From assembly GCA_004357655.1 (NCBI GenBank), contig SMVQ01000133.1, forward strand, positions 1 to 40,250: a DNA stretch of 40,250 bases, written 5' to 3'. This stretch comes from Planctomycetota bacterium (GTDB lineage: Bacteria; Planctomycetota; UBA1135; GCA-002686595). The notes beneath the pieces were generated by a model. The model saw nothing but the letters and a program-made list of their open reading frames with translations, did no database searches and was not told where the DNA came from. Position numbers and translations under genes: made by a program. Below are positions 1-8,741 of the stretch, piece after piece (within the stretch, counting starts at the first letter, position 1; each line of letters starts with the position of its first letter).

Positions 1-273
1 CGCGACGCCCTCCGGGACCAGGGGGCCGCCCTCCGCGATCCCGCGACGGTTCGGGCGGGAAAGTGGCGCGAAGTGCGCTTCACGTACACGAGCGTGCGCC
101 TGCGCAAGCGGCCCCTCGCCCGCCTCAACGGGATGCTGGAGGAGCTGGCCGAGTTCCTGAGGTCCGAGCACGAGCGCGGCGAGGGGCGTTTCTACTCCGT
201 GACGACCCTGGTGGCGCCCAAGCGGGCCGCGCTGGAAGAAGGAGAACGGATCCTCGAGTCGCGCCGGCCGTGA
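1..273 (+). CDS. C-terminal fragment of an unknown protein (5' end outside window)
   Basis: A reading frame is open from the first base and ends in TGA just before position 274, giving about 90 residues without the native start. The visible part is rich in Arg, Leu and Glu and ends in a charged helix-like stretch (EEGERILESRRP). There is no signal peptide, membrane segment or motif that I recognise, so no function is given. The GTG at 73 could be taken as a start, but the same frame runs upstream to the window edge, so a truncated gene is more likely. It lies about 60 nt upstream of the pseudopilin gene on the same strand and may share a transcript with it. Confidence 0.5.
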   Translation, partial: RDALRDQGAALRDPATVRAGKWREVRFTYTSVRLRKRPLARLNGMLEELAEFLRSEHERGEGRFYSVTTLVAPKRAALEEGERILESRRP

Positions 274-332
274 GGTCGACAGGTAGGGCGCCGCTTCGAC
301 ATGGGGGCGCCAGCAGGGTAGATATAGGGGGA

Positions 333-854
333 ATGCCGAGACGATTCCGTACTGCGAGCGGCCGGGGGTTCACGATCCTCGAGTTGCTCATCGTGATGCT
401 CGGGATCGCGATCGTCGCGAGCCTCGCGATCCCCGCCTGGTTCAACCGGAGCGACGTGACGCTCGACAATGCGGCGAAGTTGCTCGCCCGGGATCTGCGC
501 GACGCCCAGAACCGGGCCTCCGTCCTCGATGAGGATCTGTGGTTCGTCTTCCGGGAGGATGGGGACGGGTACGCCGTCGTCGACGCGGATGGGGAACGGG
601 TGGAAGATCCGGTCGGGAACGGCCCGTTCGAGCGCATCTACTCCGCCAACGCGATCTTCGAGGGCGTGGAGATCCCGCGCGTCGAGCTCGGCGGGGGCCG
701 TGCGATCCGGTTCGACGCCGAGGGGCGCGCCCATGGGACGGGCGCGGTGTACCTGCGGTTCAACGACGATTCGCGCGTCTTGACCGTCTCGCCCGAGACC
801 GGCCACATCGAGATCAATGGGCTGGCCGACATCTGGTTCGACTCGGACCGGTAG
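333..854 (+). CDS. Type II/IV pseudopilin (GspH/FimT-like prepilin)
   Basis: The 173-residue protein begins with a short basic leader followed by the class III prepilin signal SGRG|FTILELLIVM. Cleavage and N-methylation would fall after Gly12, leaving Phe13 as the first mature residue and Glu17 as the conserved +5 glutamate. A single hydrophobic helix (about 13-35) follows, then a soluble domain with the DNAAKLLARDLRDAQNRA helix typical of GspH/FimT minor pseudopilins, and a beta-rich C-terminus. Such proteins are inner-membrane precursors processed by a prepilin peptidase and placed at the tip of type II secretion pseudopili or type IV pili. No other secretion or pilus gene is visible, so the system cannot be named. 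The ATG is chosen because it directly precedes the leader and follows a purine-rich AGGGGG; the open frame extends upstream but without a plausible leader. Confidence 0.82.
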   Translation: MPRRFRTASGRGFTILELLIVMLGIAIVASLAIPAWFNRSDVTLDNAAKLLARDLRDAQNRASVLDEDLWFVFREDGDGYAVVDADGERVEDPVGNGPFERIYSANAIFEGVEIPRVELGGGRAIRFDAEGRAHGTGAVYLRFNDDSRVLTVSPETGHIEINGLADIWFDSDR

Positions 855-969
855 GCGCGCGGCCCCGGAGCATCGCCCTCGTCCAGCCGGCCCTCGACCG
901 CCCCCGGGTGCGGCGGGAATCGGGGGCGAAGTACGGAACCTGCGCGGTGTCCGGCGCGTTAAACGAACG

Positions 970-1137
970 GGAGTCGTCTCCGAGATGGAGACGACTCCGC
1001 GCGGTCGCACTGATGTCAGACATCAGCGAGGCTAGAGCAGGTGGCAGATTCCTCCTCTAGCGGTCGTGAAGAGGGGCAGGCCTCTTGCACGACGCCCCGA
1101 TGGGGATCGGGGCGGCCGGGTATTGGGGTTCACCCGG
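970..1137. repeat. Array of six consecutive stem-loops in a convergent intergenic gap
   Basis: The 350-bp gap between the pseudopilin stop (+) and the rhodanese stop (-) holds no convincing ORF but six inverted repeats in a row. They are 970-981/987-998 (12 bp perfect, 5-nt loop), 1010-1017/1019-1026 (8 bp, 1-nt centre), 1031-1037/1055-1061 (7 bp), 1063-1074/1081-1093 (two 6-bp helices with one bulged base), 1094-1101/1106-1113 (8 bp, GGGG loop) and 1116-1121/1132-1137 (6 bp). None is followed by a T-run, so classic intrinsic termination is not shown. The 12-bp stem has the same length and shares the GTCGTCTC/GAGACGAC octamer with the central stem of the element at 15203. The array may be a relative of that family, a structured RNA or a bidirectional transcript end. 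Confidence 0.65.
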
Positions 1138-1204
1138 GCACCGGACGAGGTGGCAGGACCCCGTCCGTTGCGCGTCGTATGGTCCAGGCGTTCCAGAAGT
1201 GCGT

Positions 1205-1741
1205 TCACGAGTACGTCGGGACCGAGGGATCGATCTCTGCGCTCCACGCGGCGATGCCGCCGCGCATGGAAAAGACCTGGCTGAATCCGTGTCCGATGAA
1301 GTAGCTGGCCACGTCCAGGCTGCGGACACCGGTGTGGCAGGAGAAGACGATCTTCCGATCCTTGGGAAGACTCATGTACTTGTCCGAGGCCTCGTAGTCG
1401 AGCGCCTCCGCCGCGTCGATCCTGGCCTTCGCCAGCTCATCGGGCTGGCGCACATCGATGAACGAGAAGTCCTCGCCGGCGTCCAGCCACGCCTTGACGG
1501 TCGTCGGCTCGACCTCGACCCGTGAGTCGAGCTCCTGGGCGCGAGTGATCGTCTGGATCATCTCCTTCACGTCGAGGATGTTGTGGTCCTTCGCGACCTG
1601 CTTCAACGTGTCGCTGGGCTGGAAGCCGCAGGAGGAGCAGCCGCCGACGTGATAGCGCTGGAAGAGGGCGCGCTGAGCCGCGGGCGCGGCGCGCATGACC
1701 TCTTCCATGGTCATCTCCGGGGTGATCTCGGTGGTCGTCAC
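1205..1741 (-). CDS. DUF1858-rhodanese fusion protein (sulfurtransferase)
   Basis: The protein has 178 residues. Residues 1-60 form a small helical DUF1858-like domain with a CSSCGF cysteine pair (Cys35, Cys38), as found next to hybrid-cluster and iron-sulfur repair proteins. Residues 75-175 are a rhodanese domain with FIDVRQPDE and the catalytic loop CHTGVR, Cys135 being the persulfide-forming nucleophile. Single-domain rhodaneses move sulfane sulfur to small thiols or protein acceptors in the cytoplasm. No signal peptide is present. The frame starts at GTG directly before the conserved TTTEITPEMT segment; an ATG nine codons downstream is possible but would cut into the domain. It is transcribed divergently from proS. 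A sulfur role could link it loosely to the sulfite/polysulfide-like molybdoenzyme further along, but they share no operon. Confidence 0.92.
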   Translation of the reverse strand: MTTTEITPEMTMEEVMRAAPAAQRALFQRYHVGGCSSCGFQPSDTLKQVAKDHNILDVKEMIQTITRAQELDSRVEVEPTTVKAWLDAGEDFSFIDVRQPDELAKARIDAAEALDYEASDKYMSLPKDRKIVFSCHTGVRSLDVASYFIGHGFSQVFSMRGGIAAWSAEIDPSVPTYS

Positions 1742-2101
1742 GACAAGGGCTCTGGAGTGGCGCTGGCGCGGTGCGGGCTCCCTAAAGAACCCGCGGATTC
1801 GAACCGGCCTTCAGTCTACTGTTCCCGCGCCTGCCGGCTGCCCCTTTCTCGGCCGTACCCCAAAATCCCTTGAGGGGCCTCTTCCGGTTCGATCTCGATG
1901 CGCCGCCAGCGGTCGGGCGACGCGGCCGGATTCTCGCGTGGGGACGCCCGTTCCGACCGCCGGGCCTGCGGACCGGTCTTGGGACGGAGTAGCCTACCGC
2001 GCTCCCCTCCCCTACGCTCTCGCCCCGGTCGACGCCCCGCACCGCACCGCGGCGGGTTCGCGCGGACGGCCACGCCCCGCAATCGACTCCGAGAGGAAGC
2101 C
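1742..2101. other. Divergent intergenic region between the rhodanese gene and proS
   Basis: This 360-bp stretch must carry the promoters of two divergent genes, but I cannot point to a convincing -35/-10 pair. A purine-rich GAGAGGAAG lies just before the proS ATG and is a good ribosome binding site. The minus strand of 1795-1805 reads GGTTCGAATCC, which looks like a tRNA T-loop, but no cloverleaf can be built around it. The open frames crossing the region look like non-coding GC-rich shadow. Confidence 0.5.
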
Positions 2102-3571
2102 ATGTCATCGCGCATCACGCCGCGCTCCAAGGACTACGCCCAGTGGTACCAGGACGTCATCGCCGAGGCCGAGCTCGCCGAGGTGGCCGGCGTCGTCAAG
2201 GGTTGCATGGTCATCCGGCCGCACGGCTTCGCGATATGGGAGGCCATCCAGCAGGACCTCGACCGGCGCTTCAAGGCGACGGGCCACCAAAATGCGTACT
2301 TCCCGCTCCTCATCCCGATGAGCTTCATCGAGAAGGAGGCGGAACACGTGGAAGGCTTCGCGCCCGAGCTCGCCGTCGTGACGCACGCCGGAGGCAAGGA
2401 GCTGGAGGAGTCGTACGTGATCCGCCCGACGTCGGAGACGATCATCGGGCACTTCTTCGCGAAGTGGATCGACTCGTGGCGCGACCTGCCGCTGCTCATC
2501 AATCAATGGTGCAACGTGGTGCGCTGGGAGCTGCGCACGCGCCTCTTCCTGCGCACGTCGGAGTTCCTGTGGCAAGAAGGCCACACGGCGCACGCGACGC
2601 ACGCGGAGGCGCTCGAGGAGCAACGCCGCATGCTCGACATCTATCGCGACTCCTGCCACGAGCTCATGGCGATGCCCGTGATCCGCGGCACGAAGTCCGC
2701 GAACGAGCGCTTCGCCGGGGCGGTCGACACGCAGACGATCGAGGCGATGATGCAGGACGGCAAGGCGCTGCAGTCCGGCACGAGCCACGACCTGGGCCAG
2801 AACTTCGGCAAGGCGTTCAACGTCATGTTCCAGAACAAGGACGGCGAGCGCGAGTACGTGTGGCAGACCTCGTGGGGCGCGTCGACGCGCCTCGTGGGCG
2901 CCGTCATCATGTCGCACTCCGACGACGACGGTCTCGTGTTGCCGCCGCGGCTCGCGCCGATCCACGTGGCGATCGTGCCCATCTACAGGAAGGACGACGA
3001 GCGCAGCGCTGTGCTCGAAGCGGCCGGCAAGGTCGCGGAGGAGCTGCGTGCGGACGGGCTCAGCGTGCGCGTCGACGATCGCGAGGGCATGAATCCGGGC
3101 GCGAAGTACTACGACTGGGAGCGCAAGGGCGTGCCGCTCCGGCTCGAGCTCGGTCCGCGCGACCTCGAGTCGCAGTCGGTCATGTCGAAGCTGCGCATCG
3201 CCGAAGTGAACGAGAAGGGCCGGCCCGTCAAGGAGGCACTCCCGCTCGAGGGCATCGGGGCGCGCGTCGGCCAGATCCTCGACGGCTTCCAGCAGTTCCT
3301 GTTCGATCGCGCCCTCGCGCGACAGGTCGAGAACACGCGCACCCTCGACACCTGGGACGACTTCACGGCCTGCTTCGAGGACGGCGACTCAGGCTTCGTG
3401 TGGGCCCATTGGGACGGCACGACGGAGACCGAGCTCGCGATCAAGGAGGCGACGAAGGCGACGCTGCGGTGCGTCGCCCTGCCCGGCGATGGGCCGGACC
3501 CCGAGCCCGGCGCGTGCATCAAGACCGGCAAGCCGAGCGCGCAGCGCGTGCTGTTCGCTAAGGCCTACTGA
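2102..3571 (+). CDS. proS: Proline--tRNA ligase, eukaryote/archaeon-like type
   Basis: The 489-residue class II aminoacyl-tRNA synthetase attaches proline to tRNA-Pro in the cytoplasm. Motif 1 lies near 62-72 (NAYFPLLIP), the proline-site RPTSE at about 108-112, motif 2 at about 140-160 ([20 protein letters not shown]) and motif 3 around 259-283 ([17 protein letters not shown]...LPPRLAP). A HisRS-like anticodon-binding domain follows from about 287. The C-terminal domain ends in [18 protein letters not shown], with the terminal tyrosine typical of this type. The long editing insertion of the E. coli-type enzyme is absent, as expected for the ProS form shared with archaea, eukaryotes and a subset of bacteria. 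The start follows a GAGAGGAAG ribosome binding site; the longer upstream frame lacks one. The stop codon abuts the perfect palindrome that separates it from the convergent molybdoenzyme gene. Confidence 0.97.
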   Translation: MSSRITPRSKDYAQWYQDVIAEAELAEVAGVVKGCMVIRPHGFAIWEAIQQDLDRRFKATGHQNAYFPLLIPMSFIEKEAEHVEGFAPELAVVTHAGGKELEESYVIRPTSETIIGHFFAKWIDSWRDLPLLINQWCNVVRWELRTRLFLRTSEFLWQEGHTAHATHAEALEEQRRMLDIYRDSCHELMAMPVIRGTKSANERFAGAVDTQTIEAMMQDGKALQSGTSHDLGQNFGKAFNVMFQNKDGEREYVWQTSWGASTRLVGAVIMSHSDDDGLVLPPRLAPIHVAIVPIYRKDDERSAVLEAAGKVAEELRADGLSVRVDDREGMNPGAKYYDWERKGVPLRLELGPRDLESQSVMSKLRIAEVNEKGRPVKEALPLEGIGARVGQILDGFQQFLFDRALARQVENTRTLDTWDDFTACFEDGDSGFVWAHWDGTTETELAIKEATKATLRCVALPGDGPDPEPGACIKTGKPSAQRVLFAKAY

Positions 3572-3674
3572 TACGGAGCCAGAGCAAATTCCGCCGGCTA
3601 TTCCGACGGATGGTCCGGTGCAATGCACCGGACCATCCGTCGGAATAGCCGGCGGAATTTGCTCTGGCTCCGTA
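3572..3674. repeat. Perfect 51-bp palindrome (1-nt centre) between two convergent stop codons
   Basis: Bases 3572-3622 are the exact reverse complement of 3624-3674, with only A3623 unpaired. The structure starts one base after the proS TGA and ends one base before the TAG of the minus-strand molybdoenzyme gene, so it fills the whole intergenic space. As RNA it would form a very long perfect hairpin on both transcripts. There is no T-tract. The placement suggests a shared bidirectional transcript end or mRNA 3' stabiliser. A perfect palindrome this long is normally unstable in DNA, so an assembly fold-back artefact is a minor alternative, weakened by the two different intact genes on either side. 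Confidence 0.9.
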
Positions 3675-6410
3675 CTACATCCGGTAGGCCTCCGGCACTG
3701 GATGCATCGGGCGCCCGAGCCACAGGGGGCGGCGGAGACCGCCGGGGCCCGGCGCCGGTCTCGTCAGGGCGCGCCATTCCTCGTAGACCTCGACCGATTT
3801 CTTCGTGTCGACGAAGACGTCGCCGTAGCGGTCGCCGTCGTGCGCGCGCTCGACGCGCACCTTCTGGTGCCAGCAGTGCATGCCGCTCGCGGGATCGGGT
3901 TGGACGGGGAAGGTCAGGTTCTGGTTGACGCCCGTCTCCTTCCACCACACGTGTTTCGAGTCCGGGTCGTCGCTGTCGAAGGCGTGCACGGTCTCTTTGT
4001 TGCGGAAGAAGAACGTCCCATCCTTGCGCGTGATGTCGATGAGCGACGAAGCCGCCTTCTGCCCGCCGATCTCGCGGAACATGCGCCATCGCCCGACGTG
4101 GTGCGAGCACGCGACGACGCCCGGGTGGATGCCCTCCGTCACCCAGACGCGAACGACGAAATAGCCGATGCGCGTGCTCACCCGCGCGAGGTCGCCCGTC
4201 GCGAGCCCGAGCGCTTCGCCGTCCGGCGGGCTGACCCACAACGGGTTCGTGTGCGAGATCTCCTGCAGCCACTTCGCGTTCGCCGAGCGCGTGTGAATGA
4301 GCGTCGGGAGCCGGAACGTCGGCAGGAGCGCGCGCTCGCCGGCCTCCATGTCGAGCTCGCTCCAGTGGACCTGTGACCGGATGTAACCCGGGATCGCGCC
4401 GTCGTCGAAACCCCACTCGGTCATCGTCGGCGAGTAGAACTCGAGCTTGCCGCTGGGCGTCGGAAAGCCCGCCTTGCGCTCGCCATCGACGTCGAGGCCC
4501 TTCTCATCCGGTCCGCGGTCCTGCTCGTAGCGCCGCTGGCCCCCGTATGGCACGTCGAACGCCCCGAAGCGGCGCATGAACTCGAGCGGGGTGAGGCCCT
4601 TCGCGGCGGCGGCCTCGGGCAGGCCCGGGACGCTGTTGTCGAAGATGTCCCCGAAGTACTCGTCCATCGTCATCGGCTCGCCCGGGCGCGTCTTGGACTC
4701 GTAGTACTTCCGGATGCCGAGCGAGCCGTCCGGGTCGATCGCGAACGTGAGCGCGATCCAGAACTCGGCTTCCTCCCACACCTCGCCGGGGTTCGTGCCC
4801 AGGGTCGAGCCGGCCTCACCCGTCTCGAGGCGCTTGAACTCGCGCATCACCGGCTGGCGGAAACCGATCCACGTGCCGGCGTGCGTCTCCTGGCTCATGA
4901 TGTCGTGCCGCTCGGGGCCGAGCCCCATCGGCAGGACGTAGTCCGCCCACTGCGTCGTCTCGCTCCATATTGGAGAGAGCGCGACGTGGCAGCCGATCTT
5001 GTCCTCGTCCTCGAGCATCTCGATCCAGGAGCAACCGTCCGGATTCGTCCACACGGGGTTGTAGACGCGCGTGAAGTACACGTCGATACGGTTGCCCTGG
5101 TCGCGCAGGAGGTGCGGCAGGAGGAAGCTCATCTCGTAGTGCGCGAGCGGGTACTCCTTCGGCCAGATGCGCTCGTTCCAGCGCCGGATCGGCGGCGGAT
5201 TCAGGCTGGGCTTCGGCGTGAACTTGTCCCACGAGTTGGGGTTCACGCCGCCCTTCGTGCCGATGCTGCCGGTGAGCGTGTGCAGGAGCAAGAGCGAGCG
5301 CGCGACCTGCCAACCGCCCAGGTTGCCCGCCGCGGTGTTGCGCCAGAGGTGGCTCGAGAACTGGCTGCCCGCCGCCGCGATCTCGTCCGCGAGCCACGCG
5401 ACGGTGTTCGCGGGGATCTTGCACTCCTGCGCCACGAACTCGGGCGTGAACTCGGCGTAGATTTCGATGAGCTGCTCGAGGAAGCGCTCGAACGTCCCCG
5501 GGCCGTCCGCATCGCGCGCCGCCAGGTACTCGCGCCAGTTCGTCCAGCGCTCGACGAACGCGCGGTCGATCCGGTCCGAGCGGAGCAGCTCGAGCGCGAC
5601 ACCGAGCAGCATCGCCGACTCGGTGCCAGGCCATGGCGAGATCCACAGGTCCGCGTGCGTCGCCGTGTTCGAGAGCCGCGTGTCGACGACGGCGATGTGC
5701 GCACCGCCGCTCTTGGCCTCCATGATGCGCTGGGCGTGTGGGTTGAAGTAGTGCCCGGTCTCGAGGTGCGCCGAGAGGAGGAGGATGAACTTCGTGTCCG
5801 AGTAGTCGGGCGAGGGCCGGTCCGAGCCGAGGGTCAGGGCGAATCCGAGGCGCGCCGACGCGCTGCACACGTTCGTGTGGCTGTTGAAGCCGTCGATGCC
5901 CCAGGCCGAGAGCATGCGCGGCACGAAGTGGTCCTCGCCCGGCCGGCCGACGTGGTAGATGACCTCGTCGTGGCGGTCCTCATCGAAGGCCTTGCGGATG
6001 CGGCCGCCGATGTCGGCGATCACCTCCTCCCAGGTGACCTCGACGAACCGACCCGACCCGCGCGGGCCCGAGCGCTTCAGCGGCTTCAGGATCCGCTCCG
6101 TATCGCGCACCTGGTTGATCGTGGCCGGACCCTTGGCGCAGGTGCGTCCGCGGCTGCCGGGGTGCACGGGGTTGCCCTCGAACTTGCGGATCTCGCCCGT
6201 CTCTTTGTCGACGAAGGCGAGCAGGCCGCAGGCCGACTCGCAGTTGAAGCAGATCGTCGGGATGCAGCGGTAGTGGCGCTCGATCCGTTCCGGCCAGGCG
6301 CCCGCGTCGAGCTCGACCCAGTCGTCCCATCGATCTGCCGGGGGGCCGACGGCGAGCTCCCAGGGCGACGTGCGCTCGTGGAGTCCGGTCGGGGGCGTGG
6401 TGTCGGTCAT
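3675..6410 (-). CDS. Molybdopterin-dependent oxidoreductase catalytic subunit (complex iron-sulfur molybdoenzyme, SoeA/PsrA-like)
   Basis: The 911-residue protein belongs to the DMSO-reductase/nitrate-reductase superfamily with a bis-molybdopterin guanine dinucleotide cofactor. An N-terminal [4Fe-4S] site is formed by Cys54, Cys57, Cys61 and Cys91 (ICFNCESACG...TCAKG). Cys182 in HTNVCSASARLGF is the likely molybdenum ligand, as in polysulfide, thiosulfate, sulfite and periplasmic nitrate enzymes, rather than Ser or Asp. The C-terminal molydop-binding domain includes SANAKWLQEISHTNPLWVSP. No twin-arginine signal is visible, so the subunit probably stays in the cytoplasm, as described for SoeABC-type sulfite dehydrogenase. 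The next gene upstream encodes its electron-transfer and membrane partner, with an 8-nt gap. The substrate cannot be read from sequence; sulfite oxidation is only a guess based on topology. Confidence 0.93.
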   Translation of the reverse strand: MTDTTPPTGLHERTSPWELAVGPPADRWDDWVELDAGAWPERIERHYRCIPTICFNCESACGLLAFVDKETGEIRKFEGNPVHPGSRGRTCAKGPATINQVRDTERILKPLKRSGPRGSGRFVEVTWEEVIADIGGRIRKAFDEDRHDEVIYHVGRPGEDHFVPRMLSAWGIDGFNSHTNVCSASARLGFALTLGSDRPSPDYSDTKFILLLSAHLETGHYFNPHAQRIMEAKSGGAHIAVVDTRLSNTATHADLWISPWPGTESAMLLGVALELLRSDRIDRAFVERWTNWREYLAARDADGPGTFERFLEQLIEIYAEFTPEFVAQECKIPANTVAWLADEIAAAGSQFSSHLWRNTAAGNLGGWQVARSLLLLHTLTGSIGTKGGVNPNSWDKFTPKPSLNPPPIRRWNERIWPKEYPLAHYEMSFLLPHLLRDQGNRIDVYFTRVYNPVWTNPDGCSWIEMLEDEDKIGCHVALSPIWSETTQWADYVLPMGLGPERHDIMSQETHAGTWIGFRQPVMREFKRLETGEAGSTLGTNPGEVWEEAEFWIALTFAIDPDGSLGIRKYYESKTRPGEPMTMDEYFGDIFDNSVPGLPEAAAAKGLTPLEFMRRFGAFDVPYGGQRRYEQDRGPDEKGLDVDGERKAGFPTPSGKLEFYSPTMTEWGFDDGAIPGYIRSQVHWSELDMEAGERALLPTFRLPTLIHTRSANAKWLQEISHTNPLWVSPPDGEALGLATGDLARVSTRIGYFVVRVWVTEGIHPGVVACSHHVGRWRMFREIGGQKAASSLIDITRKDGTFFFRNKETVHAFDSDDPDSKHVWWKETGVNQNLTFPVQPDPASGMHCWHQKVRVERAHDGDRYGDVFVDTKKSVEVYEEWRALTRPAPGPGGLRRPLWLGRPMHPVPEAYRM

Positions 6411-6418
6411 GGTGGAAC

Positions 6419-7948
6419 TCAGGAGATCGGCAGGGTCTGACCGGCGCGGACGAACACGTCCTCCTCGACCCAGAGCCCGACGAGGGCCAGGACGCCGGCG
6501 ACGGCCGCGAGGGCGACGCCCGCCTGCAGTGCGAGCAAGGCGATCGGCGCTGTGCAACCCACGATGAAGCCGAGGATCCAGTGGCGCGTCGCGAAGGGCC
6601 CGTGCGTGACGAGGTGCACGGTGCGTGCGTACTCCTTCTCGCGCCCCTTCGGTGCCATCCGATGCTCGGCGAGCATGAAGAGGATCTGGCTGACGAGGGC
6701 GAACAGCAGCACGTCCCGCAGGCGATGGAACGCGGGATCGCTCCACTCGAGGAGGGGTTGGAGCGCGAGCAGCACGGCGCTGCCGGCGAGCGCCGCCTGC
6801 ACGATGAGGTGCAGCCAGTAGCCGCGCTTCATCCAGAGGACGCGGCCCTTCGCCTGCGCGAAGAGCCAACCCGTGTACGCCGCCGTGAGCGCCCCCAGCG
6901 CGATCGTGACCACTCCGAGAGCCGTCCCGGCGGCGCCCGTCGCCTCGTAGCCCAGCAGGCCGAGCGCGAGCCACACGGTGAGCAGGAGACTGTAGGCGGC
7001 GATCGCGAACGTGCCGCGCGCGAGCCACGAGTCCCAATTCGGACGGAGGAGGATCTTGAGGAAGCGGTCGGGGCGCTTGAGGTCGGCGACGAGCAGCCCA
7101 CCCGTGAGCGCGAGGAAGAACAGGCTGAGGAGCGGGGCGATGAGGCCGGGACGCACGGCCCCGGCCACGCCAGTGCCGAGCGCCAGCCACGCGGCGGGGA
7201 AGAGCCCCGCGGCGATCGACTTCGTGAACAGGTAACCCGTGATCTTGCCGCCCCACAACATCTTGCGGGGCACGTCGTACACGGTGCGGGCATCCGCCTT
7301 CTCCTCGAGCGCCGCCCAGGTGGCGGCGTCGACGCCGCCGTTCTCGACGCGATTCGACCAGATGTAGCCGCTCGTGGGATCGGGGATCGTCGGATCGATA
7401 CCGGCCTCGGCGACCTCGCGGTAGAAGACGTTGGGGCCCGTACCGGCCTCGGTCTTGCGCGCGGTGAGGTCGTAGTCCCGGACCAGCCGCGAGACCAGGC
7501 TCCCCTCGTCCTCGAAATCGCCGGGAATGATCGCTTCGGTGGGACAGACGACGGCGCACGCGGGCGCGAGGCCCAGCTCCGTGCGGTGCGCGCAGAAGTG
7601 GCACTTCTCCGCCGTGCCCGTGTCGGGGTTGATGTAGATCGCGTCGTAGGGACAGCCGTGCATGCAGGCCTTGCAGCCGATGCACGCCTCCGGGTCGATG
7701 TCGACGATCCCGTCGGCGCGCTTGTGGATCGCCGTCACTGGACAGATCGACACGCAGGGCGCATCCGTGCACTGGTTGCAGCGCAGGACCGCGAACGAGC
7801 GCTTCACCTCGGGAAACGTGCCCTCCTCCGTGTACTTGACCCACGTGCGGAAGGAACCGACGGGGACCTCGTTCTCGGACTTGCAGGCGACCGTGCAGGC
7901 GTGGCAGCCGATGCACCGCGAGTGGTCGATGACGAAGCCGAGCTGCAC
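6419..7948 (-). CDS. Fused four-cluster ferredoxin subunit and NrfD/DmsC-like membrane anchor
   Basis: The N-terminal half (about 1-200) is a DmsB/NrfC-type electron-transfer subunit with sixteen cysteines in four groups: 12/15/18/22, 57/60/65/69, 89/92/95/99 and 116/119/131/135, enough for four [4Fe-4S] clusters. The C-terminal half (from about 240) is hydrophobic with eight or more predicted helices and resembles NrfD/DmsC/PsrC quinone-interacting anchors. Usually these are two separate subunits; here they are one 509-residue chain. It should pass electrons between the molybdoenzyme encoded just downstream and the quinone pool. I chose the GTG before QLGFVIDHSRCIGC because this is where ferredoxin subunits normally begin and an AGAGGA lies upstream; an ATG 25 codons earlier (8023) adds only a low-complexity basic extension. 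Lack of a signal before the ferredoxin part agrees with a cytoplasmic-facing complex. Confidence 0.92.
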   Translation of the reverse strand: MQLGFVIDHSRCIGCHACTVACKSENEVPVGSFRTWVKYTEEGTFPEVKRSFAVLRCNQCTDAPCVSICPVTAIHKRADGIVDIDPEACIGCKACMHGCPYDAIYINPDTGTAEKCHFCAHRTELGLAPACAVVCPTEAIIPGDFEDEGSLVSRLVRDYDLTARKTEAGTGPNVFYREVAEAGIDPTIPDPTSGYIWSNRVENGGVDAATWAALEEKADARTVYDVPRKMLWGGKITGYLFTKSIAAGLFPAAWLALGTGVAGAVRPGLIAPLLSLFFLALTGGLLVADLKRPDRFLKILLRPNWDSWLARGTFAIAAYSLLLTVWLALGLLGYEATGAAGTALGVVTIALGALTAAYTGWLFAQAKGRVLWMKRGYWLHLIVQAALAGSAVLLALQPLLEWSDPAFHRLRDVLLFALVSQILFMLAEHRMAPKGREKEYARTVHLVTHGPFATRHWILGFIVGCTAPIALLALQAGVALAAVAGVLALVGLWVEEDVFVRAGQTLPIS

Positions 7949-8094
7949 TGGGGGGGGGTCCTCTGGGGCGGCGCGGAGGCGGGATTGGGTCGGGGCGATG
8001 CGCGCGGCGCGAAGGCGGCGCATGATACGGGATGGCGGCGCCGGCCGTCCGCGCCTGACACCTGATTCCGGCCGCCCGAGGCCCGAGGCCACCG

Positions 8095-8667
8095 ATGCTC
8101 CACTACGCTCGCCCGCTACTCCTCGCTCTCCCCCTCGCTCTCCCCCTCGCTCTCGCGCTCGCGTCCGTCCCACGCGCCGCGTATTCCCTTCAGGAGCCTG
8201 TGGATCCGCCGCCCGTCTCGGTATTCGCCGAGCTCGAAGGGACCTGGTCGGGCATCTTCGTCGGGTACGACGCGAAGGGGGTGGAGCTCTACCGGATCCA
8301 GGTCCGCCAGACGTACACGACGATCGACGGAACGCGGCAGAAGGTCACCGTCGAGGACGTCATGCCCGATGGCGAGCGCATCACGGGCGAAGGCTGGAAT
8401 ACGTGCGAACTCGGCGCGGAGGGTGCCCTCGTCCTGCGCTGTGTCGTCGAGAAATCGAACGGGGATCGTGTGGAGCACACCGGGCGGGTCGTCCGCGGAC
8501 CGTCCGGCGCGCAGGAGCTCATCTGGCACACGGACGAGCCGGAGCGCGTCGAGACCTTTCGGGAGCGAGTGCGCCGCGAGGGGGACGAGGTCGTGTACTC
8601 GATCGACGGGATGGGACGCTACGGGGATCAGACGGTGCTGATGGCGGGGCGGTACGTGCGGGAGTAG
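8095..8667 (+). CDS. Secreted beta-rich protein of unknown function
   Basis: The 190-residue product starts with a clear signal peptide: a basic start, then a long Leu/Ala/Pro core (LLLALPLALPLALALA) and a small-residue region ending near SVPRAA. The mature part begins around VFAELEGTWSGIFVGYDAKG and alternates hydrophobic and polar residues in a way typical of a small beta-barrel or lipocalin-like fold. I recognise no catalytic motif. The signal-peptide core is encoded by a 12-bp unit (ctcgctctcccc) repeated two to three times, so its length may vary between strains. It is divergent from the molybdoenzyme operon and convergent with the Hsp20 genes. The first ATG follows GAGGCCACCG. The function is unknown. 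Confidence 0.8.
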   Translation: MLHYARPLLLALPLALPLALALASVPRAAYSLQEPVDPPPVSVFAELEGTWSGIFVGYDAKGVELYRIQVRQTYTTIDGTRQKVTVEDVMPDGERITGEGWNTCELGAEGALVLRCVVEKSNGDRVEHTGRVVRGPSGAQELIWHTDEPERVETFRERVRREGDEVVYSIDGMGRYGDQTVLMAGRYVRE

Positions 8668-8741
8668 CGGGGAAGATCCACGTCCGTTCCCCAGGTCCTA
8701 CCCCCCCACGGATGCCGCCCCGCGGTCCATGCGACGGCCGC

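Noticed and set aside
1795-1805. tRNA-like T-loop (GGTTCGAATCC on the minus strand)
   Set aside because: The T stem pairs only three bases, no acceptor, D or anticodon arm can be placed around it, and no CCA end is present.
3675-7916. A single 1413-residue minus-strand gene covering molybdoenzyme and ferredoxin
   Set aside because: The upstream part is an out-of-frame translation of the ferredoxin/NrfD gene; the true protein starts at the ATG at 6410.
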